This document shows, piece after piece, positions 17,317 through 25,849 of a DNA stretch of 64,000 bases (the stretch's first letter is position 1; each line of letters opens with the position of its first letter). The notes under the pieces are model-generated. The model had not been told where the DNA came from. It ran no database searches and was given only the letters and a program-made list of their open reading frames with translations. The translations under genes and the position numbers were made by a program. Source of the DNA: Oleidesulfovibrio alaskensis DSM 16109 (GTDB lineage Bacteria > Desulfobacterota > Desulfovibrionia > Desulfovibrionales > Desulfovibrionaceae); assembly GCF_000482745.1 (NCBI RefSeq), contig NZ_KI519494.1, positions 379,682 to 443,681 on the forward strand. Reading direction: 5' to 3'.

Positions 17317-18246
17317 TTATGTATTCCACAGCCCCCGCAGAACCGTCCAGACGGGCACCTGATTTCTGTAGGCTGTTTCCGCCAGAGCCAGCGGGTCACC
17401 GGCCGGGTCGAGCAGTACGGCTCTGATACCTTCGGTAAAAGGCATGCTGGCCATTTCTGCCGGATCATACGGATGGGGCATGCCGTTTTTCACACGGGCT
17501 TCGTCAGCTGCGCTCAGGCGCAGCTTGGGCCAGTGCGGCAATGCCTTGTCCAGCGGTATGACCCTGCCGGCAAGTTCCGCCGGTTCTGCCAGAACGTCGT
17601 CCAGATCATGGGCTTCGTCCAGCGAGAACGGGTGGCTGTACTCCCGGATGAGTTCGGTCAGCACAGCGCCGCACCCTAGACGGTTCCCCAAGCTGTGGGC
17701 CAGGGATCGTATATAGGTGCCCGAACTGCAATGAACCCGGAAGCGCACAAACGGCAGCTCAACAGCGAGCGTTTCCGCCTGTGAAATTTCTATACGCCTT
17801 GTTTTGACAGGCGTTTCCTTACCTTCGCGTGCCAGCTTGTACAGGGGCTGCCCCTTGTGCTTGGCCGCGGAATATGCCGGAACCTGCTGTTCCGACGAAC
17901 CTGTCCACAAGTCGACAGCGCGGACCACGTCCTCTTCGGTTACGTGCGTCCAGTCTGCTGTGGAAAGTGTTTCGCCTTCGTCGTCCCACGTGTCTGTGGT
18001 GCGTCCCAGTTCCAGCGTGCCGGAGTATATTTTTTCTCCGCCTTCCATCAGATAGCCGGAAATCTTGGTGCACTGGCCCAGCAGCACCAGCAGCACGCCC
18101 TGAGCCATGGGGTCCAGCGTGCCGGCGTGGCCTATTTTTTTCTGCCCCAGCCGTTTGATTCTGGCGATGCAGTGAGCCGATGTGGGGCCTTTGGGTTTGT
18201 TAAGTACCAGTACCCCGTGCTGCTGTGCAAGTTTCGAATCAGCCAT
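17317..18246 (-). CDS. truB: tRNA pseudouridine(55) synthase TruB
   Basis: A 309 aa enzyme that isomerises U55 in the T-loop of most tRNAs. The catalytic motif is GHAGTLDPMAQG, whose Asp is the nucleophile; further family regions are KPKGPTSAHC, YSAAKHKGQPLY and CSSGTYIRSLAH. A C-terminal PUA-like part follows. The ATG at 18246 is used; the open frame continues upstream into nrnA and is ignored. It starts four bases after the nrnA stop codon. Confidence 0.96.
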   Translation of the reverse strand: MADSKLAQQHGVLVLNKPKGPTSAHCIARIKRLGQKKIGHAGTLDPMAQGVLLVLLGQCTKISGYLMEGGEKIYSGTLELGRTTDTWDDEGETLSTADWTHVTEEDVVRAVDLWTGSSEQQVPAYSAAKHKGQPLYKLAREGKETPVKTRRIEISQAETLAVELPFVRFRVHCSSGTYIRSLAHSLGNRLGCGAVLTELIREYSHPFSLDEAHDLDDVLAEPAELAGRVIPLDKALPHWPKLRLSAADEARVKNGMPHPYDPAEMASMPFTEGIRAVLLDPAGDPLALAETAYRNQVPVWTVLRGLWNT

Positions 18247-18250
18247 ACAG

Positions 18251-19258
18251 TTAAGCGCCCTCGGCGTCCAGTGCAAGATTGCGCGAGACGGATGAAAGTA
18301 TTTCCTGCACGGCGGATTCCAGCGGCATGTCCAGTTCGGCACCGGCGGCATTGCGGTGCCCGCCTCCGCCGAAGCCGGCGGCAACCCGCTGTACATCGGC
18401 CGTGCCGTTGGAACGCAGGCTGGCTTTGGAACGTCCGGGACCGTGTTCGCGCACGGTGACGGCCACCTGTACACCACGGATGCGGCGCATGTAATTTATA
18501 ATTCCTTCGGCATCGGCGATGGTGGTGCCGGTTTCTTCCAGCACGGCGGAGCTGATGCCCAGCGCCGCAATGCGTCCGTCTGCACTCAGGCGCACGGCAC
18601 CCATCAGTCTGCCCCACAGCTGCATGCGGTTCAGGCTCCAGTTGTTCTGCATTTTCGGTCCGAAATCGCCGAGATCAAGCCCGCAGCGCAGGATGTCGGC
18701 TGCAATTTCAAGCACCTGCGCCGTGGTGTTGCCATAGCTGAACGAACCGGTATCGGATACCAGCGCAAGGTAGAGAGCTTCGCCCACGGGGCCGTCGGGC
18801 ACTGCGCCCAGCTCACGGCCGATAAGCGCGACCATCTCGCCGGTGGCGGCGCAGGAAGAATCAACCCAGTTCACATCGGCGAACTGGGGATTGCCCAAGT
18901 GATGATCAATGTTGATGCTGGGAACAGAAGAAAGCAGTGAACGGATTTCCTGACCCGGGCGGCGGTCATCGCCGCAGTCGAGCACCACAAGCCGGCGCGG
19001 AGCAAAGCTGTCTATCTCGTCCAGCGCGGTGACGCAGGGGGCGCCCATATCCAGCCAGCCGAACTGGTCCGGCACGCCGGACTCGTTGTACAGCATGACC
19101 TGTTTGCCCATGCGGCGCAGCATGTGCGCAAGAGCGGCCATGGAACCTATGGCGTCTCCGTCCGGATTATAATGACTGGCAATGAGAAAGTCGTCTTCGC
19201 GGCGCAGTATTTCGGCAATGCGTGCCGCGGGCATGCCGTGGTTTGTGCTTTCCCGCAT
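18251..19258 (-). CDS. nrnA: DHH-family phosphoesterase (NrnA-like nanoRNase / pAp phosphatase)
   Basis: A 335 aa phosphoesterase of the DHH/DHHA1 group. It contains the N-terminal metal-binding SHYNPDGDAIGS, the signature NIDHHLGN, VSDTGSF, and the C-terminal DHHA1 motif GFGGGGHRNAAG. Homologues degrade 2-5-nt RNAs and dephosphorylate pAp, and members occur in the infB-truB region of many bacteria. The substrate range is inferred from homology. It starts 18 bases after the DUF503 gene, leaving no room for rbfA, which often lies here. Confidence 0.9.
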   Translation of the reverse strand: MRESTNHGMPAARIAEILRREDDFLIASHYNPDGDAIGSMAALAHMLRRMGKQVMLYNESGVPDQFGWLDMGAPCVTALDEIDSFAPRRLVVLDCGDDRRPGQEIRSLLSSVPSINIDHHLGNPQFADVNWVDSSCAATGEMVALIGRELGAVPDGPVGEALYLALVSDTGSFSYGNTTAQVLEIAADILRCGLDLGDFGPKMQNNWSLNRMQLWGRLMGAVRLSADGRIAALGISSAVLEETGTTIADAEGIINYMRRIRGVQVAVTVREHGPGRSKASLRSNGTADVQRVAAGFGGGGHRNAAGAELDMPLESAVQEILSSVSRNLALDAEGA

Positions 19259-19276
19259 GGCGGTGTTCCTTTGGCG

Positions 19277-19567
19277 CTACTCGGCGCCGAAAAATTCCAT
19301 ATCGCTGTAGGTCATTTCTTCGGGGCAGGCTGCTTCCATCATGCTCAGGCACTTGGTAAGTCTGCTCTGCAGGTGCTTTTCGCTGTTGCTTACGGTGACC
19401 ACGGCCAGCGAAAGACGTGTAAGCGAATCCTGATTGGCAATTTCTGCAATGGATACGTTGAACTTGGCGCGGACCTTGGCTTTCAGGCTGGAGGCAACTC
19501 TGCGTTTGCCTTTGAGCGAGTCGTTGCCGTGCAGCGTGTACTCTACTGTCAGAATACCGATGACCAT
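19277..19567 (-). CDS. DUF503 (YlxP-like) protein
   Basis: A 96 aa protein of the DUF503 family, usually found beside infB and rbfA and thought to act in ribosome assembly or translation; biochemical function is not established. The family signature HGNDSLKGKRRVASSLKAKV is present near the N-terminus. The ATG at 19567 is chosen because the conserved beta-strand MVIGILTVEY begins there. It lies 104 bp after infB. Confidence 0.88.
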   Translation of the reverse strand: MVIGILTVEYTLHGNDSLKGKRRVASSLKAKVRAKFNVSIAEIANQDSLTRLSLAVVTVSNSEKHLQSRLTKCLSMMEAACPEEMTYSDMEFFGAE

Positions 19568-19635
19568 GGCATGTCTTTCCGCGGATGCCGCTGTGCCTGC
19601 CGTGTACAGGTTACGGCAGCGCGGCATGGTATAAT

Positions 19636-19663
19636 CCTGCGGGGCGCCGCAGCGCCCCGCAGG
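19636..19663 (-). terminator. Hairpin after infB
   Basis: A perfect 11-bp inverted repeat CCTGCGGGGCG / CGCCCCGCAGG with a 6-nt loop lies 8 bases after the infB stop. No U-run follows, so it may cause pausing or processing rather than full termination before DUF503. Confidence 0.5.
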
Positions 19664-19671
19664 GGGAGTGT

Positions 19672-22626
19672 TTAATCGAGGGTCGCTGCTTCTTCGACTT
19701 CTTCAAAGGCTTCGATGATGTCGCCTATCTTGATGTCGTTGTAGTTTTCAAGACCCATGCCGCATTCAAAGCCCTTGGCAACTTCCTTGACGTCGTCCTT
19801 GAAGCGCTTGAGCGAGTTGATGCGTCCGGTGTAGATGACCACGCCGTCGCGCAGCAGGCGCACCTTGGTGTTGCGGATGATCTTGCCGTCGGCCACATGG
19901 CAGCCGGCAACGGTTCCCACCTTGGGCACGCTGAAGGTTTCGCGCACTTCGGCCTGACCGAGGTACTGTTCTCTGACCACAGGGGCCAGCAGACCGGCCA
20001 TGGCGGATTTGATTTCTTCCGACAGCTTGTAAATGATGTCGTAGAAGCGGATTTCCACCTTTTCCTGTTCGGCCACATCCTTCACTTTGGCGGTGGGGCG
20101 CACGTTGAAGCCGATGATGATGGCGTCCGAAGCGGAAGCCAGCAGAATATCGGATTCGGTGATGGCACCGGCGCCGCTGTGGATGATGTCCACTTTGACT
20201 TTTTCGGTCTGCATTTTACGCAGCGCATCGGTGATGGCGCCCACGGAACCCTGCACGTCGGCCTTGAGCACGAGGTTGAGGGTCTGCGTTTCGGCATCGG
20301 TTTTGCGCCGTGCAAGGAATGTTTCCAGGGTGACCTTGCTTTCGCGTGCCAGATCGCGTTCGCGCTGTTTGATGGCGCGCTGTTCCGCAATGCGGCGGGC
20401 AACCTTTTCATCCTTGACGCAGATGAACTCTTCACCTGCCACAGGTACGCCTTCAAATCCCTGCACTTCGACAGGAATGGAGGGGCCTGCCTGCTTGGCT
20501 TTTTTACCCTGATCATTGAACATGGCGCGCACACGCCCGCTGAAAACGCCGCAGACAAATGCGTCGCCGTGTTTCAGCGTGCCTTCCTGAATGAGCACGG
20601 TACCCACGGCACCGCGGCCCTTGTCCAGTTTGGCTTCCACAATGCGTCCGCGTGCGGGCTTGTCGGGGTTGGCTTTCAGTTCCAGAACTTCGGCCTGCAG
20701 TGCCAGCATTTCCAGCAGATCGTCCAGACCTTCGCGGGTCTTGGCCGAAACATACGAGAAAATGGTGTCGCCGCCCCATTCTTCGGGCACAAGGTCCTGC
20801 TCCGCCAGTTCACGCATTACGCGGTCTCTGTTGGCGCCTTCCTTGTCTATTTTGTTCACGGCAACCACAATGGGCACACCTGCGGCCTTGGCGTGGCTGA
20901 TGGCTTCACGGGTCTGTTCCATCACGCCGTCGTCCGCGGCAACCACCAGAATGACAAGGTCGGTCACCTGTGCACCGCGGGCACGCATGGCGGTGAACGC
21001 CTCGTGACCGGGGGTGTCAAGAAACACGATGTCGCCGCGCTTGGTGCTTACGTGGTATGCGCCGATGTGCTGCGTGATGCCGCCCGCTTCACCGGTGGTG
21101 ACACTGGATTTGCGGATGGCGTCGAGCAGCGACGTCTTGCCGTGGTCAACGTGCCCCATGATGGTGACAACAGGGGGACGGGGCAGCAGCAGTTCGTCGG
21201 CATCCACTTCCTTGGGCAGGAGGAACTCATCTTCAGAGAAGCCCACCTTTTCCACTTCGTAACCGAATTCTGCGGCAACCACAGTCGCGGTGTCGATATC
21301 CAGCGACTGGTTGATGGTGGCCATAATGCCCAGCGACATCAGAATTTTTATTATTTCCGGTGCCTTCACACCCATCTGGTGGGCAAAATCGGACACGCGG
21401 ATAGCTTCATCCACTTTGATTTTACGCTTGGCCGCGCGCTGGGGCTGCGTGGACACGGGCTTTGTTTCGGGCTTGCGTTTGCCCTTTTTGCCGCGGTTCC
21501 AGTTGCCGCCCACATCTTCGCGCATTTTTTTGCCGCCTGCGCCCTTGTCACCGAATTCCACCGTACGGCGGCCTTTCTGGCGTTTCTTCTTGCTTTGTCC
21601 GTCGGCAAAGGGAGAAGAATTTTCGGCCTGAGCGGGCTGTCCGAAACCGGCCGCGGGGCGGGCACCACCCGGACGCGGAGCGCCGGGGCGGGGTGCGGGA
21701 CGGCCATCGCCGGGACGCGAGTCACCCTGACGGGGACCGCCGGGGCGGGGACCTGCGGGGCGTGCGCCGGCCGGCCGGGGACCGCGGTCAGGACGTTCTG
21801 CCCTTTCTTCGCGGGCCTGAGCCGCAGCTGCAGCCTGAGCCTGCACGGCTGCAGGGTCGGGGCGCGAGATGACACGGACCTGAGGCCCTGCGGTTTCTTC
21901 GCGTTTCTTTTTCTTTTTCTTTTTCCTGCCGCCGTCAGCGTCGCCATCGGCTTCGGTGTCGGCCTGCACGGAGTCTTTTTCAGGTTCCATTGAAACCTCG
22001 TAACGGCGCTTTTCTGCCGGCGCCTTTTCAGCCGCGGGTTCAGCCGGAGCGGATTCGGTTGTTTCCGCCTGTTGCACCGGTGCACCCGCATCATGTGCTT
22101 CAACTTTTTCAGGCGCGGCAGGCTGCGCTTCCGGTGCGGGCTGCGCGGGCGCGGCCGTTTCGGGAGCGGGTTCTGCTTTTTCCTCCGCCTGAGGGGTGGC
22201 TGGCCGGATGATGCGCGCTCTGGGCGCTTCTGTCCGTGCTTCCGCCTTGCGTGCTTTGGCAGGCGCGGGCTTGGCTGCGGGAGCTTCTTCAGCTTCGGCT
22301 GCCGGTGCGGCCGCCTTGGCTTCGGGCTGCGCGGGAGAGGCCTGTGCCTCTGTTTCGGCAGGGGCTGCTTCTTCGCGGGCAGCCGGCTTTGCGCCGGAGC
22401 CCTTGCGGCGTCTGCGGATGATGACATCCGAAGCGCCGTCTTTGCGTCTGGCGTCGCCCGATGCTTCCTGCACCTGACCGCGCACCTTGCGCGCTTCTTC
22501 TGTAGTCAGCGTGCTGGTGGCGTTTTTCGCCGGAATATCCAGTTTCTTGGCCGCTGCCAGCACTTCTTTCGGAGCGATGTTCAGCTCGGTGGCCAAGTCC
22601 TTAATTTTGATTTTAGTCTCGCTCAT
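19672..22626 (-). CDS. infB: Translation initiation factor IF-2
   Basis: A 984 aa GTPase that places initiator tRNA on the 30S subunit. An N-terminal IF2_N helix (KIKDLATELNIAPKEVLAAA) is followed by a long low-complexity linker (about residues 75-400) rich in Ala, Pro, Glu, Arg and Gly, a second IF2_N domain, then the G domain with GHVDHGKTSLLDAI near residue 490, DTPGHEAFTAMRARG and NKIDK, and the C1/C2 domains. The ATG at 22626 overlaps the ylxR stop by four bases and has an AAGGGGG site. The linker is long even for IF-2. Confidence 0.96.
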   Translation of the reverse strand: MSETKIKIKDLATELNIAPKEVLAAAKKLDIPAKNATSTLTTEEARKVRGQVQEASGDARRKDGASDVIIRRRRKGSGAKPAAREEAAPAETEAQASPAQPEAKAAAPAAEAEEAPAAKPAPAKARKAEARTEAPRARIIRPATPQAEEKAEPAPETAAPAQPAPEAQPAAPEKVEAHDAGAPVQQAETTESAPAEPAAEKAPAEKRRYEVSMEPEKDSVQADTEADGDADGGRKKKKKKKREETAGPQVRVISRPDPAAVQAQAAAAAQAREERAERPDRGPRPAGARPAGPRPGGPRQGDSRPGDGRPAPRPGAPRPGGARPAAGFGQPAQAENSSPFADGQSKKKRQKGRRTVEFGDKGAGGKKMREDVGGNWNRGKKGKRKPETKPVSTQPQRAAKRKIKVDEAIRVSDFAHQMGVKAPEIIKILMSLGIMATINQSLDIDTATVVAAEFGYEVEKVGFSEDEFLLPKEVDADELLLPRPPVVTIMGHVDHGKTSLLDAIRKSSVTTGEAGGITQHIGAYHVSTKRGDIVFLDTPGHEAFTAMRARGAQVTDLVILVVAADDGVMEQTREAISHAKAAGVPIVVAVNKIDKEGANRDRVMRELAEQDLVPEEWGGDTIFSYVSAKTREGLDDLLEMLALQAEVLELKANPDKPARGRIVEAKLDKGRGAVGTVLIQEGTLKHGDAFVCGVFSGRVRAMFNDQGKKAKQAGPSIPVEVQGFEGVPVAGEEFICVKDEKVARRIAEQRAIKQRERDLARESKVTLETFLARRKTDAETQTLNLVLKADVQGSVGAITDALRKMQTEKVKVDIIHSGAGAITESDILLASASDAIIIGFNVRPTAKVKDVAEQEKVEIRFYDIIYKLSEEIKSAMAGLLAPVVREQYLGQAEVRETFSVPKVGTVAGCHVADGKIIRNTKVRLLRDGVVIYTGRINSLKRFKDDVKEVAKGFECGMGLENYNDIKIGDIIEAFEEVEEAATLD

Positions 22627-22862
22627 GCGTGAACCCCCTTGCACTTTCTCCGCCAGCCCCGGAACTTCGGGAACCGTTGCCTGCATTGTTCACTACTGCA
22701 AACGTAGTAGCCTCTGCCCGGCTGGGTCTGAGCTTCGTCGGCCACGGGGTCGCCGCAAGGCTCACCCGGGGGGCAGACGTAGCGCAGGAGATCGCTCTTT
22801 GCAAACCGTCTCCTGCAGATGACGCAGGTGCGTATCGGAATATGTTTTTGTCCGTCAGTCAT
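22623..22862 (-). CDS. YlxR (DUF448) RNA-binding protein
   Basis: A 79 aa basic protein of the YlxR family, found between nusA and infB across bacteria. The RTCVICRRRFAKSDLLRYV segment and the later GRGYYVCSSEQC segment place Cys pairs as in family members. The role is not firmly known (RNA binding or regulation). It overlaps infB by four bases and starts 11 bases after nusA. Confidence 0.9.
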   Translation of the reverse strand: MTDGQKHIPIRTCVICRRRFAKSDLLRYVCPPGEPCGDPVADEAQTQPGRGYYVCSSEQCRQRFPKFRGWRRKCKGVHA

Positions 22863-22873
22863 CGGCTTCCGGA

Positions 22874-24163
22874 CTATTCGGCGTTTTCCCCGTCAGCGGC
22901 TTCTTCTTCCTCTCCGTCTTCAGCGCTGCGCTGTACAGGGGCAAGGAAGTTGATGGCAGCCCGCAGATCCGAGATCTTTCCGGGAGTAAGGCCTTCCACG
23001 GCCATCAGCTCTTCGTCTGTGGCGTCGCGCAGCTCTTCTATGGACGAGAAGCCCGCGGCCACAAACTGCTCGATGGGCACTTCGGCCACGCTGGCCAGCT
23101 GTTCGAGACCGCGCCCTATGGCGTTGGCTTCGTTGTAGCGGGTCTCGGTGTAAATATCTATTTTCCAGCCCAGCAGTTTGGATGCCAGTTTGACGTTCTG
23201 ACCCTTTCTGCCGATGGCATTGGTCAGCTGATCGTCAGGCACAACCACTTCGAGCATGTTTTCCTCTTCGTCCACAATGATGCGGCTGATCACGGCGGGG
23301 CTGAGGGCGTTGCGTGCATAGGTTGCGATGTCGGGACTCCACACCACTATGTCGATGCGTTCGCCGCGCAGTTCCTGCACGATATTCTGAATGCGCGAAC
23401 CGCGTATGCCCACACAGGCACCCACCGGATCGACATCGCGGTCCCGCGAGGTGACAGCCACTTTGGCGCGGCTGCCCGGATCGCGGGCAACACCCATCAC
23501 CTGAACGGTTTCGTCATCCACTTCGGGCACTTCGCGTTTGAACAGCGCGGCCATGTAGTCGGGGTGCGAACGGGATACCACAACCTGCGGGCCGCGGCCT
23601 TCCTTGCGCACTTCTATGATGATGGCCTGCACGCGGTCGCCGCGCTTGTAGTGTTCGCGCGGAATCTGTTCGTCTTTGGGCAGCAGCGCTTCGGTACGGC
23701 CCAGATTGATGATCCAGCCGGTTTTGTCTCTGCGCTGAATGATGCCGCTGGCGACTTCGTTCAGGCGGTCCTTGAATTCTTCGTATATGATTTCCTGCTC
23801 GGCATCCCGCATGCGCTGGATGATGACCTGCTTGGCGGACTGGGCGGCAATACGGCCCAGATCTTCGATTTTCAGGCGAAAGCCCATCTCGTCGTCAAGC
23901 TGGACGCTGGGGTCGTGTGCGCGGGCGTCTTCCAGAGAAATCTGCGAAGCCTCGTCCTCCACTTCTTCCGTCACGATTTTGAACTGGTAAACCTCGATTT
24001 CGCCTGTTTCTTCATTGAAGTTGACTTCAAGGTCCAGCTCATCGCCGTATTTGCGGATGACGGAGGTACGTACCGCTTCTTCCAGCGTTTCGACCAGCAG
24101 TGCCCGGTCCAGCCCCCGGTCTTTGCTGATCTGGTCTATGGCTTTTTTCAATTCCATGCTCAT
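22874..24163 (-). CDS. nusA: Transcription termination/antitermination factor NusA
   Basis: A 429 aa RNA polymerase-associated factor for pausing, termination and antitermination. An N-terminal RNAP-binding domain is followed by S1 (about residues 135-200), two KH domains (CVGIRGSRIQNIVQEL and AIGRKGQNVKLASKL) and one helix-hairpin repeat region (IEELRDATDEELMAVEGLTPGK). The end is acidic (EDGEEEEAADGE). GAGGAA precedes the ATG at 24163. NusA stimulates intrinsic terminators, which matters for the terminator in this operon's own leader. Confidence 0.97.
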   Translation of the reverse strand: MSMELKKAIDQISKDRGLDRALLVETLEEAVRTSVIRKYGDELDLEVNFNEETGEIEVYQFKIVTEEVEDEASQISLEDARAHDPSVQLDDEMGFRLKIEDLGRIAAQSAKQVIIQRMRDAEQEIIYEEFKDRLNEVASGIIQRRDKTGWIINLGRTEALLPKDEQIPREHYKRGDRVQAIIIEVRKEGRGPQVVVSRSHPDYMAALFKREVPEVDDETVQVMGVARDPGSRAKVAVTSRDRDVDPVGACVGIRGSRIQNIVQELRGERIDIVVWSPDIATYARNALSPAVISRIIVDEEENMLEVVVPDDQLTNAIGRKGQNVKLASKLLGWKIDIYTETRYNEANAIGRGLEQLASVAEVPIEQFVAAGFSSIEELRDATDEELMAVEGLTPGKISDLRAAINFLAPVQRSAEDGEEEEAADGENAE

Positions 24164-24199
24164 GGGGAATTCCTCCGACTCGATATGTCCGGGCGGCCG

Positions 24200-24715
24200 T
24201 TAGCGCTTCTGGCCTTTTTCGCTGTCAAAATCGTAGATCAGTCTGGCTTTTTTCACATCGTCCCAGTGCGCGCTGAGTTCTTCCTGCAGGTTGTCGCCGC
24301 CTTTCAGCGGGTCTATCTGCAGAGTGAAGTTTTCGCCTTCCACGTTTCCGACAACGCCGGTAAATTTTTTCCGTCCGGGAAACTGCGCACAGGGGGCGCG
24401 CAGCACCAGTTCTGCCTTGTGTCCTTTATAGGCGGCAAGCTGTGCCGCGCTGAACAAAGGCCGTTCCAGTCCCGGGGACGACACCTCGAGGTTGTAAGCC
24501 CCGGCAATGATGTCTTCGACTTCCAGTGCCAGCCCGATATGCCGCGAGACAGTGGCGCACTGGTCGATGGTAACGCCGTCGGGTCCGTCAATATATATAC
24601 GCAGAACGGCCTTGCCGCCCTGAATAAAGTCCATGCCCCACAACTCAAGGTCGAAGGACCGGATGACGGGGGTGATGATTTCCAGCAGTTGTTCGTGAAT
24701 TGTTGTGACGGTCAT
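24200..24715 (-). CDS. rimP: Ribosome maturation factor RimP
   Basis: A 171 aa protein needed for 30S maturation. N-terminal alpha/beta domain: LWGMDFIQGGKAVLRIYID and DQCATVSRHIG; the VSSPGLERPL motif follows, and the C-terminal SH3-like domain contains KKFTGVVG. The start is ambiguous: ATG at 24715 or two codons upstream at 24721, neither with a clear ribosome binding site. The start codon lies only about 28 bases after the U-run of a terminator, so expression needs read-through or a separate start. Confidence 0.93.
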   Translation of the reverse strand: MTVTTIHEQLLEIITPVIRSFDLELWGMDFIQGGKAVLRIYIDGPDGVTIDQCATVSRHIGLALEVEDIIAGAYNLEVSSPGLERPLFSAAQLAAYKGHKAELVLRAPCAQFPGRKKFTGVVGNVEGENFTLQIDPLKGGDNLQEELSAHWDDVKKARLIYDFDSEKGQKR

Positions 24716-24742
24716 ATGCATCGTACCATGCGGTCTTGCCGC

Positions 24743-24887
24743 AAAAAAAAAGGGGGCCTTGCCGGCCACCCCGCGTTCAGCCGCTTAGCGGCCACAGGAT
24801 GTATCAATGTCCGCCGGTGATAATCCGGTCTGCCTGCACGGCGTAGGCCAGAACAGGTAGCATCCACGTGGGAACCGCACATTTGAA
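24743..24887 (-). ncRNA. Probable rimP-operon leader RNA / attenuator or small RNA ending in an intrinsic terminator
   Basis: The minus strand from the predicted transcription start (about 24887) to the U-run spans about 145 nt. It ends in a GC-rich hairpin (24752-24772, GGGG-T-GGCC ... GGCC-CCC) followed by nine T residues (24751-24743). Upstream are a GCCGC-TTA-GCGGC hairpin (24780-24792), a GCCT...AGGC hairpin and a long-range pairing CCAC..GGATG with CATCC.GTGG. No open frame of note lies within. It does not match tRNA, SRP RNA or tmRNA by eye. It could be an attenuating leader for rimP-nusA-infB or an independent small RNA. Confidence 0.6.
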
Positions 24888-24894
24888 TCGCTAT

Positions 24895-24923
24895 CGTATA
24901 TGTTGCTCCCGAGACGTTGTCAA
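24895..24923 (-). promoter_or_regulatory. Strong sigma-70 promoter of the rimP operon leader
   Basis: On the minus strand TTGACA (24923-24918) and TATACG (24900-24895) are separated by exactly 17 bases. Transcription would start near 24887, giving a leader of about 170 nt before rimP. Confidence 0.75.
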
Positions 24924-24933
24924 TGGCCGCAGA

Positions 24934-24956
24934 CCAAAAAACCGGCGCCGCCGGTT
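24934..24956. terminator. Inverted repeat with flanking A/T runs between the two promoters
   Basis: The sequence around 24934-24956 contains ACCGGCG-C-CGCCGGT flanked by A-runs on both sides. On the minus strand it would form a hairpin followed by TTTTTT, but no minus-strand gene upstream is evident. It may insulate the divergent units. Confidence 0.4.
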
Positions 24957-24975
24957 AAAAGAAGGCTGAACAGGC

Positions 24976-24991
24976 TGGCCCGCATGTTGCA
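24976..24991 (+). promoter_or_regulatory. Sigma-54 (RpoN) promoter of the flgF operon
   Basis: TGGCCCGCATGTTGCA matches the -24/-12 consensus TGGCACRNNNNTTGCW at every defined position except one (C for A). It lies 48 bases upstream of the flgF start. RpoN control of rod, hook and junction genes is well known in other flagellated proteobacteria. Confidence 0.75.
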
Positions 24992-25039
24992 TCGTGACCG
25001 GCTGTGCGGGCGCCTGTGCGCCGCGCCAAGGAGGCTGCC

Positions 25040-25822
25040 ATGCAAGACAGTATGTATAGCGCGTTATTCGGGGCGCTTACCAACGAACACCGGCTGAACA
25101 ACATCGCCAACAATCTGGCGAACGTGAATACCACCGGGTACAAACGCGACGTGCTCGCGTTCAAGGACACTTTTCTTTCCTTTGCCCATGACGAGGTGAT
25201 GGAACCCATACCCAATGTGCGTTCCAAGAAGATGTTTCCGGAGCCGATACACATTGCCAAACCGCGCATAGCGCTGGCCAAGACCGATTTCAGTCAGGGC
25301 AGCCTGAAGCTGACAGGCGGTACGCTGGACATGGCCGTGCACGGCGACGGCTTTTTCAAGGTGCGTACCCCGGACGGCGAGTTCTACACCCGTAACGGCA
25401 ACTTCCGTCAGACTTCCGACGGTCAGCTGGTAACGCAGCAGGGCTGGCCCGTGCTGGGAGCGGGCGGAGACATACAGATTCCGCCGCGTGCCAATCTGAC
25501 AGTGGCGGAAAACGGCACCATCTATGCCGACGGTGAAGAGATAGGTCAGGTGCAGGTGGTCACGCTGGACAATCTGGATGCGCTGGAAAAACAGGGAAGC
25601 AACCTTTTCCGACTGCGTGAGGGAGCGGAGGCGCAGGAGGTTCCTGTGGAAAACCCCGTGGTGCTTCAGGGGTTTCTGGAAACGGCCAACGTCGAGGTTG
25701 TTACTGAAATGGTCAACATGATCGAAGCCAACCGTCAGTTTGAAGCTTATCAGAAAATTATGCAGACCACTGATGCCGTGGACAAAATGGCCACCACTCA
25801 GGTGGGCAGGGGCCGTGCGTAA
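25040..25822 (+). CDS. flgF: Flagellar basal-body rod protein FlgF
   Basis: A 260 aa rod protein secreted by the flagellar type III system. The N-terminal rod motif is ALTNEHRLNNIANNLANVNTTGYK. The central hook-family beta domain contains GDGFFKV and YTRNGNFR, and the C-terminal helix ends TEMVNMIEANRQFEAYQKIMQTTDAVD. The ATG at 25040 has AAGGAGG upstream and is preferred over a longer frame. It is the first gene of an 11-gene flagellar run; flgG follows after 27 bases. Confidence 0.96.
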   Translation: MQDSMYSALFGALTNEHRLNNIANNLANVNTTGYKRDVLAFKDTFLSFAHDEVMEPIPNVRSKKMFPEPIHIAKPRIALAKTDFSQGSLKLTGGTLDMAVHGDGFFKVRTPDGEFYTRNGNFRQTSDGQLVTQQGWPVLGAGGDIQIPPRANLTVAENGTIYADGEEIGQVQVVTLDNLDALEKQGSNLFRLREGAEAQEVPVENPVVLQGFLETANVEVVTEMVNMIEANRQFEAYQKIMQTTDAVDKMATTQVGRGRA

Positions 25823-25849
25823 CGTGCGGCAAACCGGAGGATATCCGTC

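Noticed and set aside
19585..21993. 802-codon open frame on the plus strand
   Set aside because: It is the antisense shadow of infB; the opposite strand encodes a full IF-2.
24743..24900. tRNA, SRP RNA or tmRNA upstream of rimP
   Set aside because: No cloverleaf, no SRP tetraloop motif and no tmRNA ends could be found, so only a generic leader/small RNA call is kept.
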